Shown here: one piece after another, positions 1 through 7,275 of the stretch
Layout of the letters: every line of letters begins with the position of its first letter
Numbering within the stretch: the first letter of the stretch is position 1
DNA from: Holophaga sp.
Lineage (GTDB): Bacteria; Acidobacteriota; Holophagae; Holophagales; Holophagaceae
Length of the DNA stretch: 20,673 nt
Reading direction: 5' to 3'
Assembly (NCBI GenBank): GCA_031292735.1
Contig: JARLGP010000067.1
Span: 1 to 20,673 of the forward strand
The notes under the pieces: generated by a model
Database searches by the model: none
Told to the model about the DNA's origin: nothing
What the model saw: the letters and a program-made list of their open reading frames with translations, nothing else
Translations under genes and position numbers: made by a program

Positions 1-368
1 CACTTGTTCCCCAACCATTCGTCGAGCCTGGCCCGAAGCACGGTCACCGCGGTGACCGGCTGGGCCAGCCGCTCGTCCTGGTAGTCCAGGTTCACGAACG
101 CGGTCGGAGAGAGGAAACTCAGGCAGTTGCGGGTGATCCGGCGCTCGATGGGCGCTTCGGCCACGAACCCGGGAAACACCTCCTCCATCACCCGGCAGTA
201 GAAGACCCCGCCCGACAGGTTCTTGCTGCCGGGCTTCGGACCCCGCTCGGCCAGCAGCACCGAATGCCCCTTGGCCGCCAACTGGTAGGCCGTGACGCAA
301 CCGGCCACCCCGGCCCCGACCACGATGACGTCGAAGTCGACTTCGGGGGATTCACTTTCTCCTGACAT
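1..368 (-). CDS. fixC: FixC / ETF-quinone oxidoreductase-like flavoprotein (partial, C-terminus outside window)
   Basis: This is the N-terminal 122 residues of a FAD-dependent oxidoreductase of the FixC/ETF-ubiquinone oxidoreductase type, which takes electrons from reduced electron transfer flavoprotein and passes them to the quinone pool at the membrane. The ATG at 368-366 is preceded by AAGGAAGGAG with 9 bases spacing. An N-terminal Rossmann FAD motif is visible (DVIVVGAGVAG), followed by the second-strand acidic residue (LLAERG). The FixC signature PGSKNLSGGVFYCRV and an EEVFPGF segment come next, matching FixC rather than generic geranylgeranyl reductases. It starts 25 bases after the stop of the upstream flavoenzyme, so it is the distal part of the same operon as etfBA. 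About 300 more residues, and possibly a FixX-type ferredoxin gene, should lie to the left of the window. Family assignment is firm; the symbol is by similarity. Confidence 0.88.
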   Translation of the reverse strand, partial: MSGESESPEVDFDVIVVGAGVAGCVTAYQLAAKGHSVLLAERGPKPGSKNLSGGVFYCRVMEEVFPGFVAEAPIERRITRNCLSFLSPTAFVNLDYQDERLAQPVTAVTVLRARLDEWLGNK

Positions 369-393
369 GACCGGGATCTCCTTCCTTGGGGGC

Positions 394-1875
394 TTAGCCC
401 TTTATGGCCTTGATGGCGTGCCGCGCGGCCACCCGCCCCGAGGCGTGGGCAAAGCCGTTGGCGGTGCCGGGAACGTCCAGGTTGTAGGTGTCGCCATAGA
501 GCCCGCTGGCCTCGTTGCCGACCGCGTACAGACCCTGGATGGGCCGGTAGGCCTTGTCGGTAACCTGCAGGTTGCCGTTGACCCGGATGCCGCCGTCGGA
601 AACGAGCACGCTCGCCGCCATGTTGATGGCGTAGATGGGGCCCTTGCGCACCGGACGGAGGAACCTGGCGGGCTTGAAGAACGCGGAGTCCACACCCCGT
701 TCGCAGGCCGCGTTGTATTCCGCCACGGTCCCGGCCAGCACCGCCGGGTCCAGCCCCATGGCCTTGGCCAGGCCCTCGATGGTGTCGCTCTTCCAGGCCA
801 GGCCTTCGGCGACGTCCTGGTCCAGCTCGGCCTGGAGCCGGGTGAGCTTCAGGTGGAACGGGATGAAGTCTCCCAGGCCGATGTCCGAGCCGTTCTCCAT
901 CAGGTGCTGCACGGTGGCGCTGTCGATGATCGCGTAGACCGTGGCGTCCGGCTGTTTGGCAATGGTGTTGCCTGCGTCGGCAAAACTCATCGCCACTTTC
1001 TCGTCCGCGAACCGGCGGCCGGTCTTGTTGACCCACAGCACCGGCTGGGAGCCGGCGCCGCTCACGTGGGAGGTCAGGGTCTTGCTGCGGGCGCACGGGA
1101 TGATCATCACCGCCCCGAGGTTGTCGGTGTCGGCGCCCGCCTCGAGGGCCATCCTGAGCCCGTCGCCGGTGTTCTGGGTGGGCACGCACTGGTACATGTC
1201 GTGGGCGGTGCGGCGGAACCAGCTGTACTTCTCCACCAGGTCCGGGTTGTTGCCGAACCCGCCGCTGGCCAGGATCACCGCCTTGCAGGCGATGTGCATG
1301 GTGTTGCCGTCCGAGTCGGTGGCCAGGACGCCGGCAACCTTGCCGTCCTTCATCACGATCTTCCTGGCCGGGGTCGCGGTGAAGATGTCCACGCCTTCGT
1401 TGATGCAGGCCCGCAGCAGGACTTCCTGGCAGCGGGCGCCCAGGCCGTCCGGCCGGTGGAAGGTGTACAGCTCGTTGGGCTGGTCATAGGCATAGATCGT
1501 CACGTCGGTGTATTCGATGCCCAGCGACTTGTAGATGTCGATGGTCTCGGCGGTGTTTTCCACCTGCATGCGGACCACGTCCGGGTTGGCCCGGTGGTGG
1601 CTGTACTCGGTGTAGCGCCGGAACCCCTCCTCTTTCGAAGGGAAGTGCTTGCCCGCGTCCTCCGGCACCTTGCGCGCCCGGGTCTCGCTGGACTCGAAGG
1701 CACAGGTGCCCTCGGCGTAGATGGAGGTGCCCCCGGTCTCCGGCATTTTCTCCAGGAGCGCCACCCTCAGGCCGCCCTCCTTGGCCACCGTGTACGCAGC
1801 GGACTTGCCTGAGCCTCCGCCCCCGATGACGACGACGTCGTATTCCGCGTCCACCTGCTCGTTCTTGTCGGCCAT
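394..1875 (-). CDS. FAD-dependent oxidoreductase, fumarate-reductase/ketosteroid-dehydrogenase fold
   Basis: A 493-residue soluble flavoenzyme. It has an N-terminal FAD-binding motif (DVVVIGGGGSGKSAA, residues 13-27), an ETGGTS segment at 46-51, a LASGGFGNN motif and a C-terminal GLYAVGNEASG FAD-closing motif, all typical of the FAD_binding_2 family. No signal peptide, FMN-binding or haem domain is present, so it should work in the cytoplasm with a soluble partner, most simply the adjacent EtfAB. The histidine and arginine used by true fumarate reductases (the HHTMGG and GANRLGG regions) are missing. They are replaced by LVSDGG and by GDTYNLDVPG (461-470). The substrate is therefore probably not fumarate but something else with a C-C bond to be oxidised or reduced. 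The start chosen is the ATG at 1875 with GGGAG 8 bases upstream; an in-frame ATG at 1890 lacks a good site. It lies 47 bases after etfA. Confidence 0.88.
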   Translation of the reverse strand: MADKNEQVDAEYDVVVIGGGGSGKSAAYTVAKEGGLRVALLEKMPETGGTSIYAEGTCAFESSETRARKVPEDAGKHFPSKEEGFRRYTEYSHHRANPDVVRMQVENTAETIDIYKSLGIEYTDVTIYAYDQPNELYTFHRPDGLGARCQEVLLRACINEGVDIFTATPARKIVMKDGKVAGVLATDSDGNTMHIACKAVILASGGFGNNPDLVEKYSWFRRTAHDMYQCVPTQNTGDGLRMALEAGADTDNLGAVMIIPCARSKTLTSHVSGAGSQPVLWVNKTGRRFADEKVAMSFADAGNTIAKQPDATVYAIIDSATVQHLMENGSDIGLGDFIPFHLKLTRLQAELDQDVAEGLAWKSDTIEGLAKAMGLDPAVLAGTVAEYNAACERGVDSAFFKPARFLRPVRKGPIYAINMAASVLVSDGGIRVNGNLQVTDKAYRPIQGLYAVGNEASGLYGDTYNLDVPGTANGFAHASGRVAARHAIKAIKG

Positions 1876-1922
1876 CTCGTTTTCTCCCATGAGGTTGGTT
1901 GGTGTTTCAAAGCGCCCGGGGG

Positions 1923-2846
1923 TCACGCTTCCCGAAGCGCCGCCGTCAGCGCCGGGACGACCTTGTAGAGGTCGCCCAGGATTCCGTAGTCGCAGTTCTT
2001 GAAGATCCTCGCGTCCGGGTCGCTGTTGATGGCGACGACCACCTTGGCGTCGCGCACGCCGGACATGTGCTGGGGCTGGCCGGAGATCCCCACGGCGATG
2101 TAGAGGTCCGGGGCGATCTGGTTGTGCGACGACCCGACCACCCGGTTCGAATCGAACCAGCGCATGTCGTCGCAGACCGGCAGCGAGCAGGCGATCTCGG
2201 CCCGGGCCGCGGCGGCCAGGTCCTCGATCAGCTTGAGATCGTCCTTGGCCCTGAGCCCCAGGCCGGCGCCCACGACCCGCGCCGCGGTGAGCAGCCCGGC
2301 GCTGTCGGCGCTGGCCGCCCGGAATTCCACCAGGCGCAGGGCGTCGCCCGGATCCGCCGGCGGAACGGCTTCGATGGCCACCGCCGGAGCCGAGGCCGGC
2401 TCCACGTCCTCCCCGTCGAACAGGCACGCCAGGGTCCCGGTGGCTTCCAGCGTCTGCACCGCCCGGCCTTCGGCGGTGGGACGGCTCACCAGGATGGTTT
2501 CGCCTTCCATGGCGAGCGCCCGCACGGAGCTGACGATGGCGGCGCCCAGGCCCGCGGCCGCCAGGCCCAGCAGGACCCGCCCGGACGGCGCGTCGGAGGC
2601 CAGCACGACCCGCGGCGCCTCCGCCTTGGCCGCCTCGGCGACCAGCCCGGCATAGGCCTCGGTGGGCAGGCCCTCGGCCACGGCAAACCATAGGACCCGG
2701 TCGGGTCCCGCCGCGGCGGCGGCTTCCGCCAGGCTGCGGGGTCCCACCACGGCAACCGTGACCCGGCCGCCCAGGTGCCGGGCGGCGGCGAGCATCCCGC
2801 CAACCCGCCCCTTGTCCGTCATCAAGATCCAACTGTCGGTGTTCAC
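1923..2846 (-). CDS. etfA: Electron transfer flavoprotein subunit alpha (EtfA/FixB-like)
   Basis: A 307-residue EtfA. With EtfB it forms the heterodimer that shuttles electrons between dehydrogenases and a FixC-type quinone reductase. The C-terminal FAD domain is clear: YIAVGISGQPQH (249-260), VVVAINSDPDARIF (269-282) and DYGILGDLYKVVP (286-298). The N-terminal domain begins WILMTDKGRVGGML, equivalent to the usual WVLVE start. The start is the GTG at 2846, five bases after AGGAGGA; a GTG at 2849 is too close to that site and an ATG at 2822 has no site. Oddities: the arginine of the conserved ASRA/SRPV motif is leucine (SLPV, Leu222), and the usual VGQTGK loop reads VGSSHN (237-242). Both face the FAD in known ETFs, so its redox properties may differ. 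It follows etfB by 52 bases in the same operon. Confidence 0.93.
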   Translation of the reverse strand: MNTDSWILMTDKGRVGGMLAAARHLGGRVTVAVVGPRSLAEAAAAAGPDRVLWFAVAEGLPTEAYAGLVAEAAKAEAPRVVLASDAPSGRVLLGLAAAGLGAAIVSSVRALAMEGETILVSRPTAEGRAVQTLEATGTLACLFDGEDVEPASAPAVAIEAVPPADPGDALRLVEFRAASADSAGLLTAARVVGAGLGLRAKDDLKLIEDLAAAARAEIACSLPVCDDMRWFDSNRVVGSSHNQIAPDLYIAVGISGQPQHMSGVRDAKVVVAINSDPDARIFKNCDYGILGDLYKVVPALTAALREA

Positions 2847-2898
2847 CACGATCCTCCTGTTGTTCCCGCGGGTTTCTCGGCGAGGGCAGCGGGCGCGC

Positions 2899-3624
2899 TC
2901 ACAGCACGCCGTCCGTGCGCAGGGCGGCCACCACCTGCGCCACCGCATCGGCGCCGACGAAGATCCTCGCCGCCGCCGTGGCCGGAAGCTTCGTGCCACG
3001 CAAGGCCACCGTGGCGGCGCACTGCACGCCCAGGTCCGCCTGGCTGAGCCTGGTCACCGGCTTCCTGCGCGCGGCCAGCACCTCCTTCATCCCGGGCACC
3101 TGCTGCTCGGCCCGGCTCGCAGCCACGGCGAGCACGGCGGGGCCGGCCACGTCCACCACCTGGGTCCCGGCACCCGCCTTGCAGGTGACCCGCAGGCCGC
3201 TGCCCCGCACCTCGGCCGAAACCACGTTGGCGAGGGTCGGCCAGCCCAGCTGGCCCGCCAGGGCGGCCACCACGCCGTAGTCCCAGGCGGAATCGCCGAC
3301 CAGGACCACGTCCGCGTCGCCGATGCGGTGCACACCGGCGGCCAGGACCGCGCCGGTGAGGGCGCTGTCCGGCTCCGTCCGGGCGTCGGTCACGACCACC
3401 GTGGAGGCGGCGCCGCGGGCCGCGGCCCAGGCCACATCGCCGTCGCCGATGGTCAGCCCGACCAGTTCGCCGCCGCCGGCGACGAGCCCTCTGGCCACCA
3501 GGATCGCGGCGGGATCGTCGTCGTTCGCCGACATCTTCGCCGCCCCCCAGTCCACCGAACCGTCCGAACCGACCCGGGCGTCCTGGGGGTTCCTCGACCA
3601 CTTGAACACGACAATGCACTTCAT
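2899..3624 (-). CDS. etfB: Electron transfer flavoprotein subunit beta (EtfB/FixA-like)
   Basis: A 241-residue EtfB, slightly shorter than the usual 250-265. It starts MKCIVVFKWSRNP, the first beta strand of the family (usually MKI-V-IK-VPD), and has the ANDDDPAAILVAR helix that aligns with the N-x-x-D-x-x-A-V-E signature. It also has a nucleotide-site-like segment (VLVGDSAWDYGVVAALAG) and a P-x-L-A-N/V motif (WPTLANVV). The ATG at 3624 is preceded by GAGAGGGG, 7 bases upstream; an in-frame TTG seven codons earlier is less likely. It sits 34 bases after the SDR gene and 52 bases before etfA, the standard B-then-A order. It pairs with EtfA to carry electrons between the operon's dehydrogenase(s) and the FixC-like protein. 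The canonical Q-V-P near the N-terminus is replaced by W-S-R-N-P, consistent with a divergent, dedicated ETF. Confidence 0.92.
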   Translation of the reverse strand: MKCIVVFKWSRNPQDARVGSDGSVDWGAAKMSANDDDPAAILVARGLVAGGGELVGLTIGDGDVAWAAARGAASTVVVTDARTEPDSALTGAVLAAGVHRIGDADVVLVGDSAWDYGVVAALAGQLGWPTLANVVSAEVRGSGLRVTCKAGAGTQVVDVAGPAVLAVAASRAEQQVPGMKEVLAARRKPVTRLSQADLGVQCAATVALRGTKLPATAAARIFVGADAVAQVVAALRTDGVL

Positions 3625-3658
3625 CCGGTTTACCCCTCTCAAGATTTCGCAACGGCTC

Positions 3659-4420
3659 CTAATGGGCGGTCTGGCCGCCGTCCACCGGGATCACCGCGCC
3701 GGTCATGAATGACGCCATGGGCGAGGCCAGGAACAGGACGATGCCCGCGATCTCGTCGGACGAGGCGATCCGGTTGGCCGCGTTGAACGACTTCACCAGC
3801 TCGCGCATCTTCGGGTCGGCCAGCCAGCCCTGGGTCATGCCGGTCTCGGTAAAGGCGGGGCTGATCACGTTGATGCGCACGTTGCTCTTGGCATACTCCA
3901 GCGCGGCGCCCTTGGAGAGCCCGGCGACCCCGTGCTTGGCGGCCACGTAGGGCGACATTCCCGGGTCGGCCACCAGGCTGACCACCGAACCGCAGTTGAT
4001 GATCGAGCCGCCGCCCACCTTGAGCATCTCGGGAATCTGATACTTCATGCCCAAGAAGACGCCCTTGAGATCCACGGCGATGATCTTGTCGAAATCCGCC
4101 TCGGTCTGGTCGATCAGGTTGGCGGTCACCGGCAGCAGGCCGGCGTTGTTGAAGGCGATGTCCAGGCGGCCGTAGGTGTCCACCGCGGTCTTGACGATCC
4201 GCCGGGCATCCTCGGCCTTGCTGACGTCGGCCTGGACGAACACCGCCACCCCACCGGCAGCCTTGATCCGGCGCAGGGTTTCGTCGGCGTTGCTCCGGCC
4301 GGCGATGACCACCTTGGCCCCCTGGCGGGCGAAGGCGACCGCGGCCGCCTGGCCGATGCCCGTGCCTCCCCCCGTGACGATGGCAACCTTGCCGGTGAAG
4401 TCCAGAAGTTGTTCAGGCAT
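3659..4420 (-). CDS. Short-chain dehydrogenase/reductase (classical SDR)
   Basis: A 253-residue classical SDR, the normal length for the family, expected to interconvert an alcohol and a ketone with NAD(P). Visible motifs are the TGGGTGIG cofactor loop (16-23), NNAG (91-94), catalytic Ser145, Tyr158 and Lys162 (YVAAK), and a C-terminal MTGAVIPVDGG. The residues after the second beta strand read AGRSN, and an Arg there often favours NADP, but this cannot be settled by eye. The ATG at 4420 has GGGAGAGG 3-4 bases upstream. It is the first gene of the leftward operon and lies about 110 bases downstream of a TTGACA/TATTCT promoter. Its position ahead of etfBA and a flavoenzyme suggests it acts on the same substrate as the flavoenzyme, for example making a ketone that is then desaturated. 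The substrate itself cannot be read from the sequence. Confidence 0.93.
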   Translation of the reverse strand: MPEQLLDFTGKVAIVTGGGTGIGQAAAVAFARQGAKVVIAGRSNADETLRRIKAAGGVAVFVQADVSKAEDARRIVKTAVDTYGRLDIAFNNAGLLPVTANLIDQTEADFDKIIAVDLKGVFLGMKYQIPEMLKVGGGSIINCGSVVSLVADPGMSPYVAAKHGVAGLSKGAALEYAKSNVRINVISPAFTETGMTQGWLADPKMRELVKSFNAANRIASSDEIAGIVLFLASPMASFMTGAVIPVDGGQTAH

Positions 4421-4535
4421 GGCCCTCTCCCTTGGTTTAAACAGACCCATCACAAGCCCCCGGTGCTCCCGGAACCCCCAGCGCACGTCGCGCTTGGGCA
4501 TCCGGACACCTGGCAGGGCAATCGTTTTCCAATCA

Positions 4536-4563
4536 AGAATAAAATCACGAAAAAACATGTCAA
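4536..4563 (-). promoter_or_regulatory. Sigma70-like promoter of the SDR-etfBA-fixC operon
   Basis: Reading leftwards, a perfect -35 hexamer TTGACA (complement of 4558-4563) is followed after 16 bases by TATTCT (complement of 4536-4541). It lies in the only strongly AT-rich patch between the two divergent genes. Transcription would begin near 4529 and give a leader of about 110 bases before the SDR start. Confidence 0.6.
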
Positions 4564-4581
4564 TATATAATTTATGTATAT

Positions 4582-4598
4582 AGATTTTGAATAAATCT
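4582..4598. promoter_or_regulatory. Inverted repeat, possible operator between divergent genes
   Basis: AGATTT (4582-4587) and AAATCT (4593-4598) form a perfect 6-base inverted repeat with a 5-base spacer. It sits about 20 bases upstream of the leftward -35 element and in the promoter zone of the divergent rightward gene. The size suits a dimeric regulator, but there is no direct evidence of binding and the short arms could arise by chance in AT-rich DNA. Confidence 0.3.
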
Positions 4599-4943
4599 GC
4601 GCTGGAACTGTAGTTCGTGAACAAAAAGTATACTTCCAGCCCCACCAGGCTGCCGCCGCCACGTCCCACACGGACGGCAGAGGGAAGCAACCCCGACCCG
4701 GAAGCAGGCGGCTCCGTAGGGGCCTCGGCATGCCCGGGGCGCGCCCATGCGCCCGACGCGCCCGGCCCATCCCGGCGCCGGCCAGGGGCATGGATCCCTA
4801 CCTGGACCCTTCGAACAAACCGTATAGGTTTTCCGGCAACCAGGGCAAACTGGTGCCATACACGAACCCTGAAGGACACCTCCGGTTCCCCCATGCCGCA
4901 GGCGATTGGACCTGGGGACGGCCTGGAGGGGATGGAGGTGGAT
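4599..4943. other. Intergenic leader of the Fic-fold gene, no gene seen
   Basis: The rest of the divergent intergenic region. A TATACT hexamer at 4629-4634 could be a -10 element for the rightward gene, but no matching -35 is evident. From about 4650 the DNA is GC-rich. The reading frame of the downstream gene stays open to 4617, but the encoded peptide is proline/arginine-rich and looks non-coding, and the better ribosome site is at 4934-4938. Confidence 0.4.
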
Positions 4944-6344
4944 ATGGCCAGCGGCGGGTCCTCCGCATCGGCACAAAGCATTCTGGATCTCTTCGACCAT
5001 CCGGCGTTCCAGTTCCAGCTCAAGCAGTTCGCCCAGAAGTGCATCTCCTGGGATGCGTTCCTGGCCCAGGAGATGCCTCCGGGCCTGAGCCCCCTGCACA
5101 CCTGGGAACTCATGCTGCGGATGAGCCGGTCCATGGGCATCGAGCTGCCGATTCCGGATTTGCGGAACAATGAGCACTGGTATCGCCGCACCCACCAGCT
5201 CACCGACCTGATCGGCATCGTGACCCGCGCCTGCGCTCCCGATTCACACCTGCACCGGACCATGACCTCCGTTGGAGGACAGCACTTCCTCATGAACGTG
5301 CGGATCGCGGAGACCATCGCCGCCACCCGTCTGGACGGCCTGTCGATCTCCGAGGAGGATGCGGACATTCTGCTGCGGCTCGACCGGCCGCCCCGAAGCG
5401 CGACCGAACGGTTGGTGGCCAACACCTTCCGTGCCATCGACCACCTTCCAGACCTGCTCACCGAGCCCTTTTCCCGGGACCTGTTCGGGCACCTTCGCGA
5501 CCTGCTGCTGGAGGGGGTGGACACCAAGGCCCTGGCCAAGTCCCAGGCGCCCCTGGGCACGGGCCTGTTCGAATGGCCCGATGAAATGGTCGAGCGGTTC
5601 GCCGATCGGCAGATGGACTATTTCGCCGCCTATGCCAACCGCGAAACCGGAAGCGAGCAGGACCACGATGTGCTTCGGGCCCTCATCCTGACCGACTCGT
5701 TCCGCTTCTACCGGCCGCTCAAGGAGGTCAGCAACCAGGTCGGCCGTCTGGTGGCCCATCTCTACGCCCTGAAGCACGACCTGCCCGTGTTCGGCCTGCT
5801 GCCCACCTCCCTGGTCAAGCTGGACTGGGATGAGGGCCGCATCCTCCCGCCCCTGGTTTCCTTCGATCGGCCCACCTTCGAGGCGGTCCGCAAGCTCAGC
5901 CCCGGGGATCTCACCTGCCTGCAAACCCTGGCGGCACAGCTGAGCCTGATCGCCCTGCGGATCGTCGAACGCTACCTGGACGAATGGGAGAACCGGGACC
6001 GGGAACTGCGCCAGATGCTCAAGAAGGATCTCGAACTCAACGAACGCCAGCGGGCCATCCTGGGCCGGGCGCTGCGCAAGCCGGAGGCCGAGTTCACCAT
6101 CCGCTACCACAAGACCAACCACGGCATCGCCTATCCAACGGCGCGGCGCGATTTCCTGGAACTGGTGGACGCCGGCTACCTCACGGTCGAACTGCGCGGC
6201 AAGCGGTTCGTCTTCCTGCCGAGCAGTCGGCTGCAGGAGATGGTGCCGGACGCATCCTCCCTGGTTCGCCTCCGCGGCTTCACGGTGGACATGAGCGCAC
6301 CGGCCAGTTCCCTCCCCGGACTTCCCGAACCGCTCGGAGGGTGA
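4944..6344 (+). CDS. Degenerate Fic-fold protein with C-terminal winged helix, possible regulator
   Basis: A 466-residue protein laid out like a Fic (AMP-transferase) protein, apparently without the active site. Residues 120-170 resemble the Fic N-terminal helical region, with ATRLDG at 127-132 where Fic proteins have SSxIEG. Residues 241-290 (HDVLRALILTDSF then GRLVAHLYALKHDLP) align with the Fic core. The 12-residue motif HPFxEGNGRxGR reads RPLKEVSNQVGR (257-268), losing the catalytic His and most of the nucleotide-binding residues. Residues 365-426 (LNERQRAIL, then TARRDFLELVDAGYL and RGKRFVFLP) match the winged helix-turn-helix that ends many Fic proteins. The start is the ATG at 4944 with GGAGG 5 bases upstream; an ATG at 4893 is also possible. 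The product may bind DNA or protein rather than AMPylate. Divergence from the redox operon suggests, but does not prove, that it controls that operon. Confidence 0.7.
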   Translation: MASGGSSASAQSILDLFDHPAFQFQLKQFAQKCISWDAFLAQEMPPGLSPLHTWELMLRMSRSMGIELPIPDLRNNEHWYRRTHQLTDLIGIVTRACAPDSHLHRTMTSVGGQHFLMNVRIAETIAATRLDGLSISEEDADILLRLDRPPRSATERLVANTFRAIDHLPDLLTEPFSRDLFGHLRDLLLEGVDTKALAKSQAPLGTGLFEWPDEMVERFADRQMDYFAAYANRETGSEQDHDVLRALILTDSFRFYRPLKEVSNQVGRLVAHLYALKHDLPVFGLLPTSLVKLDWDEGRILPPLVSFDRPTFEAVRKLSPGDLTCLQTLAAQLSLIALRIVERYLDEWENRDRELRQMLKKDLELNERQRAILGRALRKPEAEFTIRYHKTNHGIAYPTARRDFLELVDAGYLTVELRGKRFVFLPSSRLQEMVPDASSLVRLRGFTVDMSAPASSLPGLPEPLGG

Positions 6345-6388
6345 CGCTGCCTGGCCGGGGAACGCCTCGTCATATTCTTACCGATGGT

Positions 6389-6955
6389 TCACCGCTGGCA
6401 GGAGCACTTGCGGGTGTCCAGCAGGGCCTGGTGCTCCCGGGCCTCGATGGACGCGTAGCCCAGGCGCTGGAAGAGGAGCTGGTAGCGTTCCTCCACCAGA
6501 TTGCGCCCCTCCTTCTGGCAGTTGGTCTCGAAGGCGCCCAGCGCCTCCAGGTAGTCCTCCGGGAACGTTTCCAGTTCCGAGGTCAGGTGGGCGCGGAACG
6601 TGTCCCCGGCCCCCGGGAAGGTGAGGGGGTAGCGCCGCTGGACGGCCGCCATCCAGGCCCCTTCCAGGTCGGCCAGTTGCCCGATGAGCGGAGACTCGCT
6701 CAAGGCCGGGATCTTCCCCTCCATGCGGGCGTATTTCTCGATCATCACGTTGCGGCCGTCCCGCTTGGCCTGTTCCAGGGACTGCAGGAGCCGGGTCAGA
6801 AGGTCATCGGGCAGGACCGCGTGGGTCATCCAGCGCATGAGCCGGAAGGTTTCTTCCTCCTCCTGCCCGGCAGGCTCGCCACCCCTGGCGCCCTGGAGCA
6901 TCTCCCACTCGATGGCAAGGATTTCACCGATGATGGCAAGGCTTCCAGTGGGCAT
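6389..6955 (-). CDS. DUF4125-like family protein
   Basis: A 188-residue soluble protein of unknown function that resembles the DUF4125 family. The family-like features are the N-terminal EILAIEWEMLQ helix (11-21), a QEEEETFRLMRW segment (31-42), and LEQAKRDGRNVMIEKYARM (60-78). A C-terminal half follows with LTSELETFPEDYLEALGAF and a GRNLVEERY repeat of the GRNVMIEKY motif, suggesting an internal duplication. It ends KCSCQR, a terminal Cys-x-Cys that could bind metal or form a disulphide. The ATG at 6955 has GGAG 6 bases upstream; a TTG six codons earlier lacks a site. It converges on the Fic-fold gene with only 44 bases between stops. No catalytic role is known to me for the family. Confidence 0.72.
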   Translation of the reverse strand: MPTGSLAIIGEILAIEWEMLQGARGGEPAGQEEEETFRLMRWMTHAVLPDDLLTRLLQSLEQAKRDGRNVMIEKYARMEGKIPALSESPLIGQLADLEGAWMAAVQRRYPLTFPGAGDTFRAHLTSELETFPEDYLEALGAFETNCQKEGRNLVEERYQLLFQRLGYASIEAREHQALLDTRKCSCQR

Positions 6956-7154
6956 CTTGAACTCCAGGAACAACCCAACTTATCAGAACCATGGAGAAGC
7001 CGTCACCCTTCAGGGGCGAATATGTGGTTCTCCTCCAGCGCCACGACCTGATGGATGGATGGCGAGCATATCCCAAAGTGCTTCGAGCCCAAGCTCACGC
7101 CGCTCCATAAGGAACGGCTGCGCCTTGCCCATCCTGGAAATTGGGGGCGTACCA

Positions 7155-7187
7155 ACAGAGGGCCTTCTGTTATGGAATGCCCTCTGT
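7155..7187. repeat. Perfect 9-base inverted repeat
   Basis: ACAGAGGGC (7155-7163) and GCCCTCTGT (7179-7187) could form a 9-base-pair hairpin with a 15-base loop. No T-run follows on either strand, so it is not a standard intrinsic terminator. It lies upstream of the beta-propeller promoter and its role is unknown. Confidence 0.45.
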
Positions 7188-7246
7188 GATTGGAGTCTGG
7201 ACCATTTGAAACCATGCTGCCGGAGCAAGGAGAATGATATGGGAAC

Positions 7247-7275
7247 TTGAACAAGGTCTATTATGGATTTATCAT
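7247..7275 (+). promoter_or_regulatory. Sigma70-like promoter of the beta-propeller lipoprotein gene
   Basis: TTGAAC (7247-7252), a 17-base spacer and TATCAT (7270-7275) match the sigma70 pattern at ideal spacing. The downstream gene starts at 7390, giving a leader of roughly 105 bases. Confidence 0.5.

Noticed and set aside
292..1812. Long open frame on the plus strand opposite the flavoenzyme and FixC genes
   Set aside because: The peptide is Gly/Val/His/Arg-rich with no motifs, and the minus strand encodes clear FAD-family proteins. It is a shadow frame of high-GC coding DNA.
7003..7254. 83-codon minus-strand open frame
   Set aside because: No ribosome site, no recognisable motif, and biased composition. 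Treated as intergenic.
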